A stretch of DNA of 64,000 bases, from contig JBCDDF010000009.1 in NCBI GenBank assembly GCA_039180525.1, positions 21,986-85,985 on the forward strand, read 5' to 3'. Below, piece after piece: positions 27,099 through 37,100 of the stretch. Numbering within the stretch: the first letter of the stretch is position 1; every line of letters begins with the position of its first letter. The stretch is from Halovulum sp039180525. Its GTDB lineage: Bacteria; Pseudomonadota; Alphaproteobacteria; Rhodobacterales; Rhodobacteraceae. The notes beneath the pieces are model-generated. The model had not been told where the DNA came from. It did not search any database and saw only the letters and a list, made by a program, of their open reading frames with translations. A program made the position numbers and the translations under genes.

Positions 27099-27661
27099 GT
27101 CGCACGACCGCTCTCGCTTCAGTGGCCGAACACGGTTGTCAAAGGCCCAGCGAGGCGGGGTCGTGATCCGTTTCCCCCAAAGAAAGCCGACCAGCGCGGA
27201 TCACGGCGAAGACCGGCGACCAACCCTGATGACGCGGAACCGGCGGCAAGCCGGCCCCGACCGGTTGCACGGGCGGTGGGGTCCTCGTCAGTAGGCGGTC
27301 GGTGCTCTTCTCGCGCATCCGCCGCAGGGCACCGCCGCATACCCACGACAACCGTGCCGGCCGCAGGCGCTGTCTTGTGAAACGTATCGTTTGCCGCGTC
27401 GCGGCTTTCCGCAGAATGGGCGCCTGTGACGACAGACAAACCCATACCCTTCTTTCGGACGTCAGCTCCGCCGCGGCAGCATGATGGGCGAAGACACCCT
27501 GGCTGCCCGAGCCGTCGGCCTTGCGCCTTGGTGCATTGCACATAATAGGCCGGCTGTTGGCCCCAAGTACTTACCGTTCCCACGACGCCACAGCTGCGTG
27601 CTTCGGTGTAAGAAATGAGTGGAAGCGCCCCGATCCGGTCTCCCGCGCGATCGACAGCCGC
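27099..27661. other. 563-base gap without a recognisable gene
   Basis: Open frames exist here (for example 27119-27583 minus and 27302-27484 plus), but none shows a recognisable domain, good start context or convincing codon pattern. A 9-bp inverted repeat (27162-27170 with 27197-27205, CGTGATCCG/CGGATCACG) lies about 60 bases after the RND stop and may help end that transcript. The rest separates the convergent RND and atpF genes and may be decayed DNA. Confidence 0.5.
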
Positions 27662-28183
27662 TCAGTGCAGCCGGGCGCGTACGGTTTCGATCGCATCGTC
27701 GATCAGTTTATCCGACCGCTCACCATCCATTTTTTGCGCAATCACCGCCGCTGCGGCTTGGGTCGCGACGGACACCGCGCGGTCGCGTACCTCGCGCACC
27801 GCCGATTGCTCAGCAGAGGCGATCTGATCGGTTGCGGCCTGCAGACGCCGCTTGATCGTCTCCTGAAGATCGTCCTTGGCCGCCTCCAAGGCCGACTCGG
27901 CCTCGGATTTGGCCGATGCTATGATGCTCTGCGCCTGGTCGGAAACTTCCTTCTGCTTACGCTCGAAGGACGCCAACAACGTCTGCGCCTCTTCGCGCAG
28001 CGCCCGCGCCTCGTCCAGTTCCTTGGAGATGGCGGCCGCGCGCGCATCCAAAGCCGCGTTGATCCGGCCCGGCACCCTGAAATAGAGCAGCACGCCAATG
28101 AACACGAGGAAACCCAGCACCACCACGAAATCGGTGTTGTTGAGGCTGAAGAAGGGGCCAGAGGCCAGCGGCAGCACTATCAT
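27662..28183 (-). CDS. atpF: ATP synthase F0 subunit b
   Basis: 173 aa. One N-terminal membrane helix (DFVVVLGFLVFIGVLLYF, about residues 18-35) is followed by a long charged amphipathic helix rich in Ala/Glu/Lys, the peripheral stalk that holds F1 to F0. Last gene of the F0 operon, four bases after the b' gene. The two b-type genes, characteristic of photosynthetic and many other alphaproteobacteria, make a heterodimeric stator. Confidence 0.95.
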   Translation of the reverse strand: MIVLPLASGPFFSLNNTDFVVVLGFLVFIGVLLYFRVPGRINAALDARAAAISKELDEARALREEAQTLLASFERKQKEVSDQAQSIIASAKSEAESALEAAKDDLQETIKRRLQAATDQIASAEQSAVREVRDRAVSVATQAAAAVIAQKMDGERSDKLIDDAIETVRARLH

Positions 28184-28187
28184 CGCG

Positions 28188-28709
28188 TCACTCCTTCACC
28201 GCCGAGGATACGGCCGTCTTCACCGCGCCCGCATCATCGATCCCGGGCATCACCGCCGCGACCAGCGCCTGCGCCACATCTTCGGCCACGGTCTCGACGC
28301 TTTGCGCGGCGCTGTCGCGGATCTCGCGAATGCGGGTCTCGGATTCGGCGGATTTCGCAGAGATCTCCGCATCCGCCTTGGCCGTCGCCGCATCCAACTG
28401 CTTTTGTATGTCGGCCTTGGCCTCGGCCCCGATCCGCTGTGCCTCCGCCCGCGCCTCGGCCAGGGCCTTTTCATAGGCTGCCTCGGCCTCCACCGCCTTT
28501 TGGCGCAGTTCCGCCGCCGCTTCCAGATCGTTGGAGATCACCTCATGCCGGTCCTCGATCGTCCCGGCGATCCGCGGCATCGCGACCCGGGTGATGATCC
28601 AGTAAAGCACGCCCATGGTGACCACCAACCAGAAGATCTGGTTGGGGAAGGTGGAAAAATCCAGCTGCGGCATGCCCGCCGCTTCAGCGCCGTCCGTGGG
28701 TTCGGCCAT
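28188..28709 (-). CDS. atpG: ATP synthase F0 subunit b'
   Basis: 173 aa, the second stator-stalk subunit. A hydrophobic segment (FWLVVTMGVLYWIITRVAM, about residues 26-44) follows the polar N-terminus, then a long Ala/Glu-rich coiled-coil region. Order after atpE and before atpF identifies it as b' (also called AtpF2 or AtpG in some annotations). The gap to atpE is 18 bases. Confidence 0.92.
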   Translation of the reverse strand: MAEPTDGAEAAGMPQLDFSTFPNQIFWLVVTMGVLYWIITRVAMPRIAGTIEDRHEVISNDLEAAAELRQKAVEAEAAYEKALAEARAEAQRIGAEAKADIQKQLDAATAKADAEISAKSAESETRIREIRDSAAQSVETVAEDVAQALVAAVMPGIDDAGAVKTAVSSAVKE

Positions 28710-28727
28710 GGCTTTCGGTCCTCGGGT

Positions 28728-28964
28728 TTAGACGGCAAACATCAGCAGCAAGGCAACCAGGAACGAAAAGATGCCAAGTGCCTCGGCGAATGCGATGCCG
28801 ATGAACAGCGTCGCGGTCTGTTCGCCGGCAGCGGCCGGGTTGCGTAGCGCGCCGGCCAGGAAGTTACCGGCCACATGACCCACGCCGATGCCGGCGCCGC
28901 CCATGCCGATACAGGCCAGGCCCGCACCGATGAATTGGCCCATTTGTGCGATATCGCCTTCCAT
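28728..28964 (-). CDS. atpE: ATP synthase F0 subunit c
   Basis: 78-aa double-helix hairpin proteolipid forming the proton-driven rotor ring. It is rich in Gly/Ala in helix 1 (GAGLACIGMGGAGIGVGHVAG), has the polar loop RNPAA, and carries the proton-binding Glu in FAEALGIFSFLVALLL of helix 2. The ATG at 28964 follows AAGGAGTACG. The open frame upstream is a read-through without coding value. Confidence 0.97.
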   Translation of the reverse strand: MEGDIAQMGQFIGAGLACIGMGGAGIGVGHVAGNFLAGALRNPAAAGEQTATLFIGIAFAEALGIFSFLVALLLMFAV

Positions 28965-28999
28965 GATCGTACTCCTTTTGGAATGGAATTCAGGTGTTT

Positions 29000-29764
29000 C
29001 TAGTGAGAAGGATGCAACGCGTCGTTCAGGTAGACGACGGTCAGAATTGTGAACACATAAGCCTGGATGCAGGCGACCAGCACCTCCAACCCATAGATCG
29101 CGGTGATGCCCAGGATCGGCAGCACGGCACCGACGCCCAGCGCGCCGGCAAAGCCTGCGAACACCTTCAGAACCGCATGGCCGGCCATCAGATTGCCGGC
29201 CAATCGGATCGAATGGCTCACCGGCCGCACGAAGTAGGAAATGATCTCGATCAGCGCCAGCACCGGCCGCAATGGCAGGGGCGCGCTCGACACCCAGAAC
29301 AGTTTCAGAAAGCCAACCCCATGCTTCGCGAAGCCGATCACGGTGACGCTGATGAACACCGTCAGCGCCAATACGGCGGTTACCGCGATATGCGAGGTCG
29401 TGGAAAACGACATCGGGATCAGGGCCAGCAAGTTGGCGAACAGCACGAACATGAACAGCGTCAGGATATAGGGCAGGTATTTCAGCCCCTCCTTGCCGGT
29501 CACGTCCTCGACCATTTTCCGGGTAAAGCCATAGGTCAGTTCGGCCAAAGACTGGCCGCGGGTAGGGATCAAGGCGCGCCCGCGCGCGCCAAAGACCAGC
29601 AATAGCGTCACGGCGGCGATGGTCAGCGCCATCCACAGCGTGACATTTGTGACGGTGTACCAATGCACCGCGCCATCGCCGAACAGCGGCTTGACCTCGA
29701 ACTGATCCATCGGGTGGATGTTGAACGGGCTTCCTTCGCCCGCGCCGTCAACCGGATCCGCCAT
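29000..29764 (-). CDS. atpB: ATP synthase F0 subunit a
   Basis: 254 aa, multi-helix proton channel subunit. The essential Arg lies in SIRLAGNLMAGH, and YGLEVLVACIQAYVFTIL marks the last helix. The N-terminus NIHPMDQFEVKPLF is typical of alphaproteobacterial subunit a. The start overlaps the atpI end by 17 bases. Confidence 0.97.
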   Translation of the reverse strand: MADPVDGAGEGSPFNIHPMDQFEVKPLFGDGAVHWYTVTNVTLWMALTIAAVTLLLVFGARGRALIPTRGQSLAELTYGFTRKMVEDVTGKEGLKYLPYILTLFMFVLFANLLALIPMSFSTTSHIAVTAVLALTVFISVTVIGFAKHGVGFLKLFWVSSAPLPLRPVLALIEIISYFVRPVSHSIRLAGNLMAGHAVLKVFAGFAGALGVGAVLPILGITAIYGLEVLVACIQAYVFTILTVVYLNDALHPSH

Positions 29765-30074
29765 CTCTCTCCTCGCGCGGCCGCTGCCGCCTTGCTTCCT
29801 CAGCCGAACGCATCATGGTGCGTACCCCGGCAATAAATCCCAGCACCGCGAACACCATCAGGAAAATTGGCAAGGTGCCGAACAGGGTGTCGAGCCCGTA
29901 CCCGATGGCGCAGCCCAGCACCATGCCGATGACCAGCTCCAAAACCATACGCCAGGCCAGCGAGGTGGCCTCGTACTTGTTCGGTCCGGACCGCTTCGGC
30001 ACCCGCGCGTCTTTCGCGGCGTCGATCCGGTCCTGCAGCGCGTCCAGGTCGCGCCGGTCTGGGTCTTCGGACAT
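29748..30074 (-). CDS. atpI: F0F1 ATP synthase AtpI/AtpZ-type assembly protein
   Basis: 108 aa with two membrane helices (MVLELVIGMVLGCAIGYGLD and the following IFLMVFAVLGFIAG) between charged ends. AtpI proteins help assemble the c-ring and may carry magnesium. It is first in the F0 operon and overlaps atpB by 17 bases. A sigma-70-like promoter is placed at 30123-30152. Confidence 0.88.
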   Translation of the reverse strand: MSEDPDRRDLDALQDRIDAAKDARVPKRSGPNKYEATSLAWRMVLELVIGMVLGCAIGYGLDTLFGTLPIFLMVFAVLGFIAGVRTMMRSAEEARRQRPREERDGGSG

Positions 30075-30122
30075 GGGTTTGTCCTGCGGTTTCCACGCCG
30101 GATATCCTGCGTGGTCGCGTAT

Positions 30123-30152
30123 GCACTACCCAAGCCAGCCAAGGGATGTCAA
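30123..30152 (-). promoter_or_regulatory. Candidate promoter of the F0 operon
   Basis: On the minus strand TTGACA (30152-30147) is followed after 18 bases by TAGTGC (30128-30123), about 50 bases before the atpI start. The -35 box is perfect and the -10 box is weak. Confidence 0.45.
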
Positions 30153-30322
30153 CCGCCTACGCTCGCATTGCAGCCACCTCAAACCTTTGTTTCTAATGTA
30201 TTAAATCCTGGGTCTTGCTGCGCTGCACAGGTTTTTTTGCGCCACTGACGCGCCGCGCTGTGCCGCCGGTATTTATTCAACCGCATGGTTGACGGTCGCC
30301 CCCAGCTGACCGATGAGATCCC

Positions 30323-30712
30323 ATGGATGACCCGCGCCGCCTGGACACGCTTTTCGCCGCGCTCGCCGACCCCACGCGCCGGGCGCTGGTCACGCAATTG
30401 CTCGATGGCGACCGCAGCGTCTCCGCGCTCGCCGCACCGTTCGACATGTCGCTGGCGGCCGTCTCGAAGCATATCGCCGTGCTCAGCCAGGCCGGGCTCG
30501 TCATTCAGACCCGCACCGGGCGCAGCAAAACCTGCCGGCTGGATACCGACGCACTGCGCCCGGTCCTGCTGTGGCTGGAAACCTGCGGCGCCAGCACCGC
30601 TTCGGACTTCGATCGACTCGAAGACACACTTGCTGCAGCCGGCCTCATCGCAGAACCCGACCCGACCGGCGACGCGGTCACAAGAGCCGACGGAACGAGC
30701 ATCAAGTCCTAG
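30323..30712 (+). CDS. ArsR-family transcriptional regulator
   Basis: 129 aa with a winged HTH: LADPTRRALVTQLLDGDRSVSALAAP followed by MSLAAVSKHIAVLSQAGLV (recognition helix) and a basic wing RTGRSKTCRL. No metal-binding Cys pair is seen, so it is more like the SRPBCC/SMC-linked ArsR regulators than a metal sensor. No obvious partner gene is next to it; the next gene (ggt) is convergent. The target is unknown. Confidence 0.88.
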   Translation: MDDPRRLDTLFAALADPTRRALVTQLLDGDRSVSALAAPFDMSLAAVSKHIAVLSQAGLVIQTRTGRSKTCRLDTDALRPVLLWLETCGASTASDFDRLEDTLAAAGLIAEPDPTGDAVTRADGTSIKS

Positions 30713-30756
30713 CGCCGCCGGAAGGGCGCGAAGCACACGGGCCGCACCCGCCGCCA

Positions 30757-30779
30757 GCTTCTTCGGTCTCAAAATATCC
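30757..30779 (-). repeat. Short interspersed intergenic element, copy 2
   Basis: Read on the minus strand, this matches the element at 3910-3932: GGATATTTTG, then a variable GA-rich part, then CGAAGAAGC. A GC-rich GGCGGCGG block precedes it in the same relative position. It lies between the convergent arsR and ggt genes. Confidence 0.45.
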
Positions 30780-30872
30780 AAACGCCGCCGCCGGCAAACT
30801 GCCGACGCTCGGGCCATCCCGCGATGCCGCCGGCCCCGGCACCCGGACCCGCGCAGCGGGCCGGGCCCAACG

Positions 30873-30902
30873 GGGCCAGGCCGGCAGCAGCCGGCCTGGC
30901 CC
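30873..30902. terminator. 13-bp GC hairpin between arsR and ggt
   Basis: 30873-30885 pairs perfectly with 30890-30902 around a 4-base AGCA loop. It sits about 10 bases downstream of the ggt stop and after arsR, so it may stop transcription from both sides. No T-run follows. Confidence 0.45.
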
Positions 30903-30913
30903 GGGCGGGAGCG

Positions 30914-32638
30914 CTACTCTCCCATCACCACGCCTTCGCGCCGCGGGTCAGCGCCGCCGATCAACTGCCCGTCGACGATCTGGATCGCGTGCAGCCCGGA
31001 GTTCAGATCGCGCACATTCACCTCATGGCCCAGAGCCGTCAGTGCATCGGCCAGGCCCTCGGCATCCGTCCCGACCTCCAGATCGGTGGCGCCGTTGCGG
31101 TTGACCACGTGGCCCAGGCTGATTGCGGTCTGCGGATCCAACCCCCAGTCCAGCACGCCGATGATCGACAGCGCAACGTAGTTGATGATCCGCGACCCAC
31201 CGGGCGAGCCTGTCAGCAGCACCGGCGCGCCGTCCTGGAACACGATGGTCGGAGACATCGACGACCGGGGCCGCTTGCCGCCTTCGACCCGGTTGGCGAT
31301 CTTGCGGCCGTCCTCAGATTCCGGCGCGCGGGAGAAATCGGTCAACTCGTTGTTCAACAAGAACCCGCCCGTCATCACCCGGCTGCCGAAGCCGGTCTCG
31401 ATCGTCGTGGTCATCGACACCATGTCGCCGTAGCTGTCGACGATCACGAAATGAGAGGTGCCCGGCCGCTCCAATTGGGTGTCGGGCGCCCAGATCGAGC
31501 CGTCCTGGAACGGCGGCGTGCCCGGCTCGGCGCTTTCCATCGCCGCCGCGGGATCGATCAATTCCGCGCGCGAGGCCAGGTAAAGCGGATCGACCAGCCC
31601 CTCGGTCGGCATGGCGACATAATCGGCATCGGCCATGTAGAGCCCGCGATCGGCATAGGCCAGCTTCGCGGCCTCGGCGAAATGGTGATAGGCGGTGGCC
31701 GATGGCCCCAGCGCGGCCAGATCGAATTCCGACAGCATGCCCAGGATCTGCCCCACGGTCAGTCCGCCGCTGGTCGGCGGGCCCATGCCGCAGACCTCAT
31801 AGCTGCGATAGGGCACGCAGATCGGGTCGCGTTCGACAACCCGGTACGCGGCCATGTCCTGCAGCGTCAGGATGCCGCCATTGGTTTCGGTCCGCACCGC
31901 CTCCACGATATCCCCGGCGATGGCACCGAAATAGAACGGCGCCGAGCCTTCGGAGGCGATCAGCCGAAGCGTGCGCGCGAAATCCGGGTTGGTCAGCACG
32001 GTTCCGGCCGGTTTCGGCGCACCATCGTCAAAAAAGTAGCTCGCCGTGGGTTCGAAATTGGTCAGCCCCCGCTCCGCCGCGCCCTCGATGGAACCGGCCA
32101 GGCGCGGCGAGATCTCGAACCCCGCCTCCGCCAGGTCGATGGTCGGCGCGAACAGATCCGCCCAGGGCGTGCGGCCGTGGCGGGCGTGGATCTCTTCGAG
32201 CAGCTTCAGCGTCCCGGGCACGCCCACGGACCGGCCGCCGACCACCGCATCCCACCAGCCGATAGGTTCGCCATCCGCGCCGAGCCAGTAGGTCTCGTCG
32301 GCGGCCAACGGCGCCCGCTCGCGGCCGTCCAGGGTCATCAGCCGGCCCTCGGACGCGTCCCAATGCAGCAGGAACGCCCCGCCGCCGATGCCCGAGCTTT
32401 GCGGCTCCACCAGGTTCAGCATGATCTGCACCGCCACCGCGGCATCGGCAGCAGAGCCGCCCGCTGCCAGCACGTCGCGGCCCACCTGGGTCGCGATCGG
32501 GTTGGCCGCGGCAACCATGAAGGTCTGCGCCACCACCGGCTCTTTCGGTGTCACCTCGATCGTGGCCTCGGGCTGCTGCGCCTCCTGCGCAGTCGCCGCG
32601 CCGGCGGCGATCACGCCGGCTATCGCAAATCGTTTCAT
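30914..32638 (-). CDS. ggt: Gamma-glutamyltransferase
   Basis: 574-aa periplasmic Ntn-hydrolase that cleaves the gamma-glutamyl bond of glutathione. It has a signal peptide (MKRFAIAGVIAAGAATA), the GGSAADAAVAVQIMLNLVEP and SGIGGGAFLL blocks, and the autoprocessing site at GTSHFVIVD, whose Thr becomes the N-terminal nucleophile of the small subunit. MTTTIETGFGSRVM and TGSPGGSRI further support the family. Single gene, convergent with arsR. It may scavenge cysteine and glutamate. Confidence 0.95.
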   Translation of the reverse strand: MKRFAIAGVIAAGAATAQEAQQPEATIEVTPKEPVVAQTFMVAAANPIATQVGRDVLAAGGSAADAAVAVQIMLNLVEPQSSGIGGGAFLLHWDASEGRLMTLDGRERAPLAADETYWLGADGEPIGWWDAVVGGRSVGVPGTLKLLEEIHARHGRTPWADLFAPTIDLAEAGFEISPRLAGSIEGAAERGLTNFEPTASYFFDDGAPKPAGTVLTNPDFARTLRLIASEGSAPFYFGAIAGDIVEAVRTETNGGILTLQDMAAYRVVERDPICVPYRSYEVCGMGPPTSGGLTVGQILGMLSEFDLAALGPSATAYHHFAEAAKLAYADRGLYMADADYVAMPTEGLVDPLYLASRAELIDPAAAMESAEPGTPPFQDGSIWAPDTQLERPGTSHFVIVDSYGDMVSMTTTIETGFGSRVMTGGFLLNNELTDFSRAPESEDGRKIANRVEGGKRPRSSMSPTIVFQDGAPVLLTGSPGGSRIINYVALSIIGVLDWGLDPQTAISLGHVVNRNGATDLEVGTDAEGLADALTALGHEVNVRDLNSGLHAIQIVDGQLIGGADPRREGVVMGE

Positions 32639-32669
32639 GGTCTTGTCCCCCTGTTGAATGTCCTGAACT

Positions 32670-33614
32670 TTACGATGCGCCCGTTCCCAGCCCCAGCGCG
32701 AACCGGGCGGTGTCGTCCCAGACCCGCGCCGCCTGCCGGTCGCGAAACACCCAATGCCAGCCCTGCGGATAGGTGATCACCTGGGCCGGCCCGCCGATGC
32801 GTCGCTGAACCCGCGCCATCGCCCGTGGGCTGAGGATCTGATCGTTGGCGCCGATCAGCGTCAGTGACGGCATCGGGATGTCCGGCGCCGCCGCCAGGGC
32901 CTTGTCCATGATCAGCACCAGGCCGAACAATTCGCGGGGGCTGGCATCGGCGATATAGCGCGGATGGCGCACGACCTCACGCGCCAGTTCCAGGTTGTCG
33001 GTCGGATAGAACCGTACCACACCGCGCCCGGTCAGCCGCCGGTCGGGGAACAAGAGCGCCCCGGTAAAGGCACTGGCCCGCAACAGCGGGTTCAACTCGC
33101 CATAGCCCAGCATCGCCGGCGCGCCCAGCACGATCCCGTCGGCCTGCAACCCCGACCCGGCCGCCGCCGCGACCAGCCCGCCGCCCATGGAATGGCCCAG
33201 CACCACCAGCGGCACGCCGGGATGCGCCGCCTTGATGCTGCGCGCGACCGTGCGCACATCGTCGATCAGCACCCGCGCCCCCGGCCAACGCTTCCAGTCA
33301 TCGTTGCGCCCGAAACCGCGCTGGTCATAGGCATAGGTGGTGATCCCCTGCCCCGCCCAGGCCCGCGCCGCCGGCTCGAACGTCGAGGGCCCGAACCCGC
33401 CGAACCCGTGCACCGCCAGGATCACCGCGCGTTCCGCGCCCTCCGCCCGCCACTGCGACACCGGCAGCGCCCGCCCGGTGGAACCCACGATCATCGGCGG
33501 GTTCAGCACCGCCTTGCCCAAGGGCTGCGCATCGCCCAGCGGCCCCCCGGCGCAACCGGCCAGGATCAGGGCGCACATTGCAACAATCTGTCGGGGTAGC
33601 CTTCTGGCGGTCAT
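32670..33614 (-). CDS. Alpha/beta-hydrolase lipoprotein
   Basis: 314 aa. The lipoprotein signal ends at LAGC (Cys21). The alpha/beta-hydrolase core has the oxyanion loop VHGFGGFG, the nucleophile elbow VLGHSMGGG, an acid in IGANDQIL and a His in PQGWHWVFRD. YDQRGFGRN resembles monoacylglycerol lipases and lysophospholipases. It is probably a membrane-anchored esterase; the substrate is unknown. The ATG at 33614 is chosen because it gives the lipoprotein signal. It lies 31 bases upstream of ggt on the same strand. Confidence 0.85.
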   Translation of the reverse strand: MTARRLPRQIVAMCALILAGCAGGPLGDAQPLGKAVLNPPMIVGSTGRALPVSQWRAEGAERAVILAVHGFGGFGPSTFEPAARAWAGQGITTYAYDQRGFGRNDDWKRWPGARVLIDDVRTVARSIKAAHPGVPLVVLGHSMGGGLVAAAAGSGLQADGIVLGAPAMLGYGELNPLLRASAFTGALLFPDRRLTGRGVVRFYPTDNLELAREVVRHPRYIADASPRELFGLVLIMDKALAAAPDIPMPSLTLIGANDQILSPRAMARVQRRIGGPAQVITYPQGWHWVFRDRQAARVWDDTARFALGLGTGAS

Positions 33615-33699
33615 TCCATGAACGATAGGCGGCTGACCAAGCGGTGCAACCGCAGAATTCAGGAATTTGAAGTGGCCACGCATAGGCGTAGCGACACTT

Positions 33700-34026
33700 C
33701 TATCGCTTAAGCCGCTGCACCAGTTCGTTAATGATGATCGCCGAGGCCGTGTCCGGATGCGCGTCGGGGTCACCGGCACAATCCTCGATCAGTGCAGTGT
33801 TCCCCGCCCAAAGACCGAACCGGTTTTTGATGCCGGTGCCAAACCCATCGTGCGGCAGGATAATCTCACCCTGATCATGTCCGGCAAGCGTCTGTTTGTC
33901 GGCGTCCGCGAGAGGCTCGATCAGGTTCGAAAAGGCAGCATCGCAGGTTTGCGGCCAACGATCGTCCGAGACCACCGGCCCCACCAGGAATACAGCGACC
34001 ACGCATGAACCCACTCGCATACTCAT
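33700..34026 (-). CDS. Small secreted protein of unknown function
   Basis: 108 aa from the ATG at 34026. The N-terminus (SMRVGSCVVAVFLVGPVVS) looks like a signal peptide. The mature part has DDRWPQTCDAAFSNLI and a GFGTGIKNRFGLWAGN segment, two Cys (TC and EDC) that could form a disulfide, and an end rich in Ile/Leu. The GxGxGIRNxxGLWxGN style resembles a small DUF family (DUF6794-like), but this is from memory. It follows smc on the same strand. Confidence 0.6.
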   Translation of the reverse strand: MSMRVGSCVVAVFLVGPVVSDDRWPQTCDAAFSNLIEPLADADKQTLAGHDQGEIILPHDGFGTGIKNRFGLWAGNTALIEDCAGDPDAHPDTASAIIINELVQRLKR

Positions 34027-34112
34027 GCTCACCGCCCCCCGCCCGCAACCTAAAGCGAAGTAAGACGGCAATGCTTCGGGTTACAGTCCCACCACTCGAA
34101 TGGCTTGCGCTC

Positions 34113-37100
34113 TTACGCGTCCACCAGATCCTCGGCTTGGCGCAGATCGACCGAGACCAGTTGACTGACGCCCAGTTCCGCCATGGTCACGCCGAACAGG
34201 CGGTCCATGCGTGCCATCGTCACCGCGTGGTGGGTGATGATCAGGAACCGCGTGTCGGTGCGATTGATCATCTCGTCCAGCAGATCGCAGAACCGGGTCA
34301 CGTTGGCGTCGTCCAGCGGCGCGTCGACCTCGTCCAGTACGCAGATCGGCGACGGGTTGGCCAGGAACACCGCAAATATCAGGCTCAGCGCGGTCAGCGT
34401 CTGCTCGCCGCCGGATAGCAGGCTGAGCGTCGACAACTTCTTGCCCGGCGGCTGGCACATAATCTCCAGCCCCGCTTCCAGCGGGTCCTCGCTTTCCACC
34501 AGCACAAGGCTGGCATCGCCGCCGCCGAACAGCGTGCGGAACAGCGTGGAGAAGTTCTTGTTCACCTCGTCGAAAGCGGCCAGCAGACGCTGCCGCCCTT
34601 CGCGGTTCAGCGCGCCGATGCCCTGGCGCAGCTTGGCCACCGCCTCTTCCAGGTCGGCCTTTTCGCTGTGCAGTGTGTCGCGTTCGGTGCGGATCTCGGC
34701 CGCGTCTTCCTCGGCGCGCAGGTTGACCGCGCCCAGCGCGTCGCGCTGGCGGCGCGCCCGGTCGATCTGGGTTTGCAGATCCTCGGCGCTGGCGACCGCG
34801 TCGGCGGCGGTTTCCAGTTGTGCCAGCAGCCCCTCGGCATCGGTATCGCGTTCCGCGCGGATCCGGTCCACCGCCGTCTGGGCACGGTCGCCCGCGGCCT
34901 CGGCCAGCGCCTCGACGCGGGCCTTGGCCTCGCGCGCCTCGCCGGCGGTGCGTTCGGTAGCGCGGGCCTCGGTATCCGCGGCGCGCAGGGCGGTTTCACC
35001 GGCGGCCAGCGCATCGGCGGCTGCCTTGCAGCGGGTTTCGGCGGCAGCGATCTGTTCGACCAGGCCGTTGCGTTCCGTGCCGATCTGGTCGGGCAGGCTC
35101 TCTGCCTGGGTCAGCGCGGCACGGGTCTCTGCGATGCGGGCGCCAAGCTCCCCAGCGCGGGTTTCGGCGGTCTCTAGCCGGTTACGCCATTCGCCGGTTT
35201 CGCGGGTGATCTCCTGCGCGCGTTTGGCGCGGTCGGCGATCTCGCGTGCCAGCGCATCCTGCGCCCCGCGCGCCGCAAGCATCGCCGCACGCGCATCCTC
35301 GACCCGCTGCCGCAATGCCTCCACCCCGGCGCGCGCTTCTTCCGGGTCGGCCAGGTCGATATCGGCGGCGGCGGCAACCTCTGCCTGTGCTGCGACCAGT
35401 TCCTCGGCCTGGCGCGCGCGCGCCGCGGTGACGGTTTCCAGCCGGCCGGCCAGGGTGCCCAGCGCGGTTTCCGCCTGACCCGCCGCGCGGATCGCCTCGC
35501 TCAAGCTCGCCTCGGCGCCGCGGCGGGTCTGGCGGCAGGCGCCCTCCGCCTCCTGCGCCGCGGTCAGCGCCGTGCGCGCGACGTCATGCGCCGCAACCGC
35601 CGTTTCCGCCCGTGCGGCGGCTTCGCCGTGAGCGGCCTGAAGCGCCGACAGCCGGTTGACCTGCTGCAGATGCAGCGCAGTGGCGCTGGGCGCGTCATCG
35701 GCCTGGCGCACGAACCCGTCCCAGCGCCACATGTCGCCGGCGCGGCTGACCAGGCGCTGGCCGGGCCGCAATTGGGCCTGCAGGGCCGCGCCTTGAGCCT
35801 GCTCGACCACGCCGGTCTGTGCCAGCCGCGCACCCAGGGCCACGGGTGCGGTCACGTGATCCGCCAGCGACGGGGCCGCACCGGGCAAGGGCGCATCGAC
35901 CGGCGCGGTCCGGCTGCGCCAGCCGGTGCCGTCCTCGGTTTCCGGGGCCTTGAGGTCTTCGCCCAGCGCCGCGCCCAACGCGGACTCGAATCCCGGCGCG
36001 GCGCGGACATCGTCCAGGATCTCGGGCCCCTCGCCGGCCGATCGGGCCAGCACACGTTCCAGCGCCGCCGCCTCCGACCGCAACCCAGCGGCCTCGCCTT
36101 CGGCTTCGGCGCGGATGCCGCGTGCCTCCGCCTCCGCGGCCTGAGCGGCGACGCGGTCCGCCTCCGCCTCGGTCAAGGCCGTATCCGCGGCCGCCTGATC
36201 CTTGCGTGCCGCGGCCAACGCCGCATCGGCCGTCGCGCGGGTGGCGGCGGCGGCGTCATGCTCTTCGGTCAGGCGTGCAGCGGTCGCGTCGGTCTCTTCC
36301 ACCGTCGCGCGCAACCGGCCGAGCCGCGTCTCCGCCTCCTGCCGACGCCGCTCCGCCGCCTGATGCCGCGCGACCAGCCGGGCCAGATCCTCGCCCGCGC
36401 GGTCCGCCGCCGTTTCCTGGGTCTTCAGGCTCGCCGCGGCATCGGCCGCATCCCGTTCCGCCGCGGCCAGCGCAGCATCCTGACCTTCCGAGGCTTCGGC
36501 GATGGCCGTCCGCTCCCAGTCGAGCTTCGCCAGCCGTTCCTCCGCATCGCGGTTCAGCCCAGCCTCGCGCTCAGCATCCCGTTGCAATTGAGCCAAGCGC
36601 GCGGTCAGCCCGGCGACATCCTCCCGCGCGCGTTGCTCGCGCTGATCCAGCGCGTCGCGCGCGACTTTCAGCCGCTGGAAAACGGCACCGGCCACGGTTT
36701 CCTCCTCGCGCAGCGGCGGCATCGCGGCTGCGGCCGCTTCGCGCGCCGCCTGCGCCCGGCCAGCCGCACCCTGGGCCTGCGCCGCCGCCGCAACCGCCTC
36801 TGTCAGGGCCGCGACCGCCGCCAGCCGCTCCGCATCCGCGTCGGCCCAGTGCCGAAACAACAGCAGCCCTTCCGCCTGACGCAGCGCAGCGCCCAAGGCC
36901 CGATATTTCGCCGCTTGCCGCGCCTGGCGTTCGAGCAGCGCAAGCTGGCCGGTCAGCGCCTCCAGCACATCGTCGACCCGGGTCAGGTTGGTCTCCGTCC
37001 CGCGCAGCTTCAACTCGGCCTCGTGGCGCCGTTGGTAGAGGCCGGAAATCCCCGCCGCCTCCTCCAGCACGCGCCGGCGGGCCTTTGGCTTGGCGTTGAT

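Noticed and set aside
27119..27583. 154-aa minus-strand open frame in the RND/F0 gap
   Set aside because: No recognisable domain, poor start context, Arg/Gly-rich composition.
30123..30322. ArsR operator palindrome upstream of 30323
   Set aside because: No convincing dyad of ArsR type could be seen in the gap.
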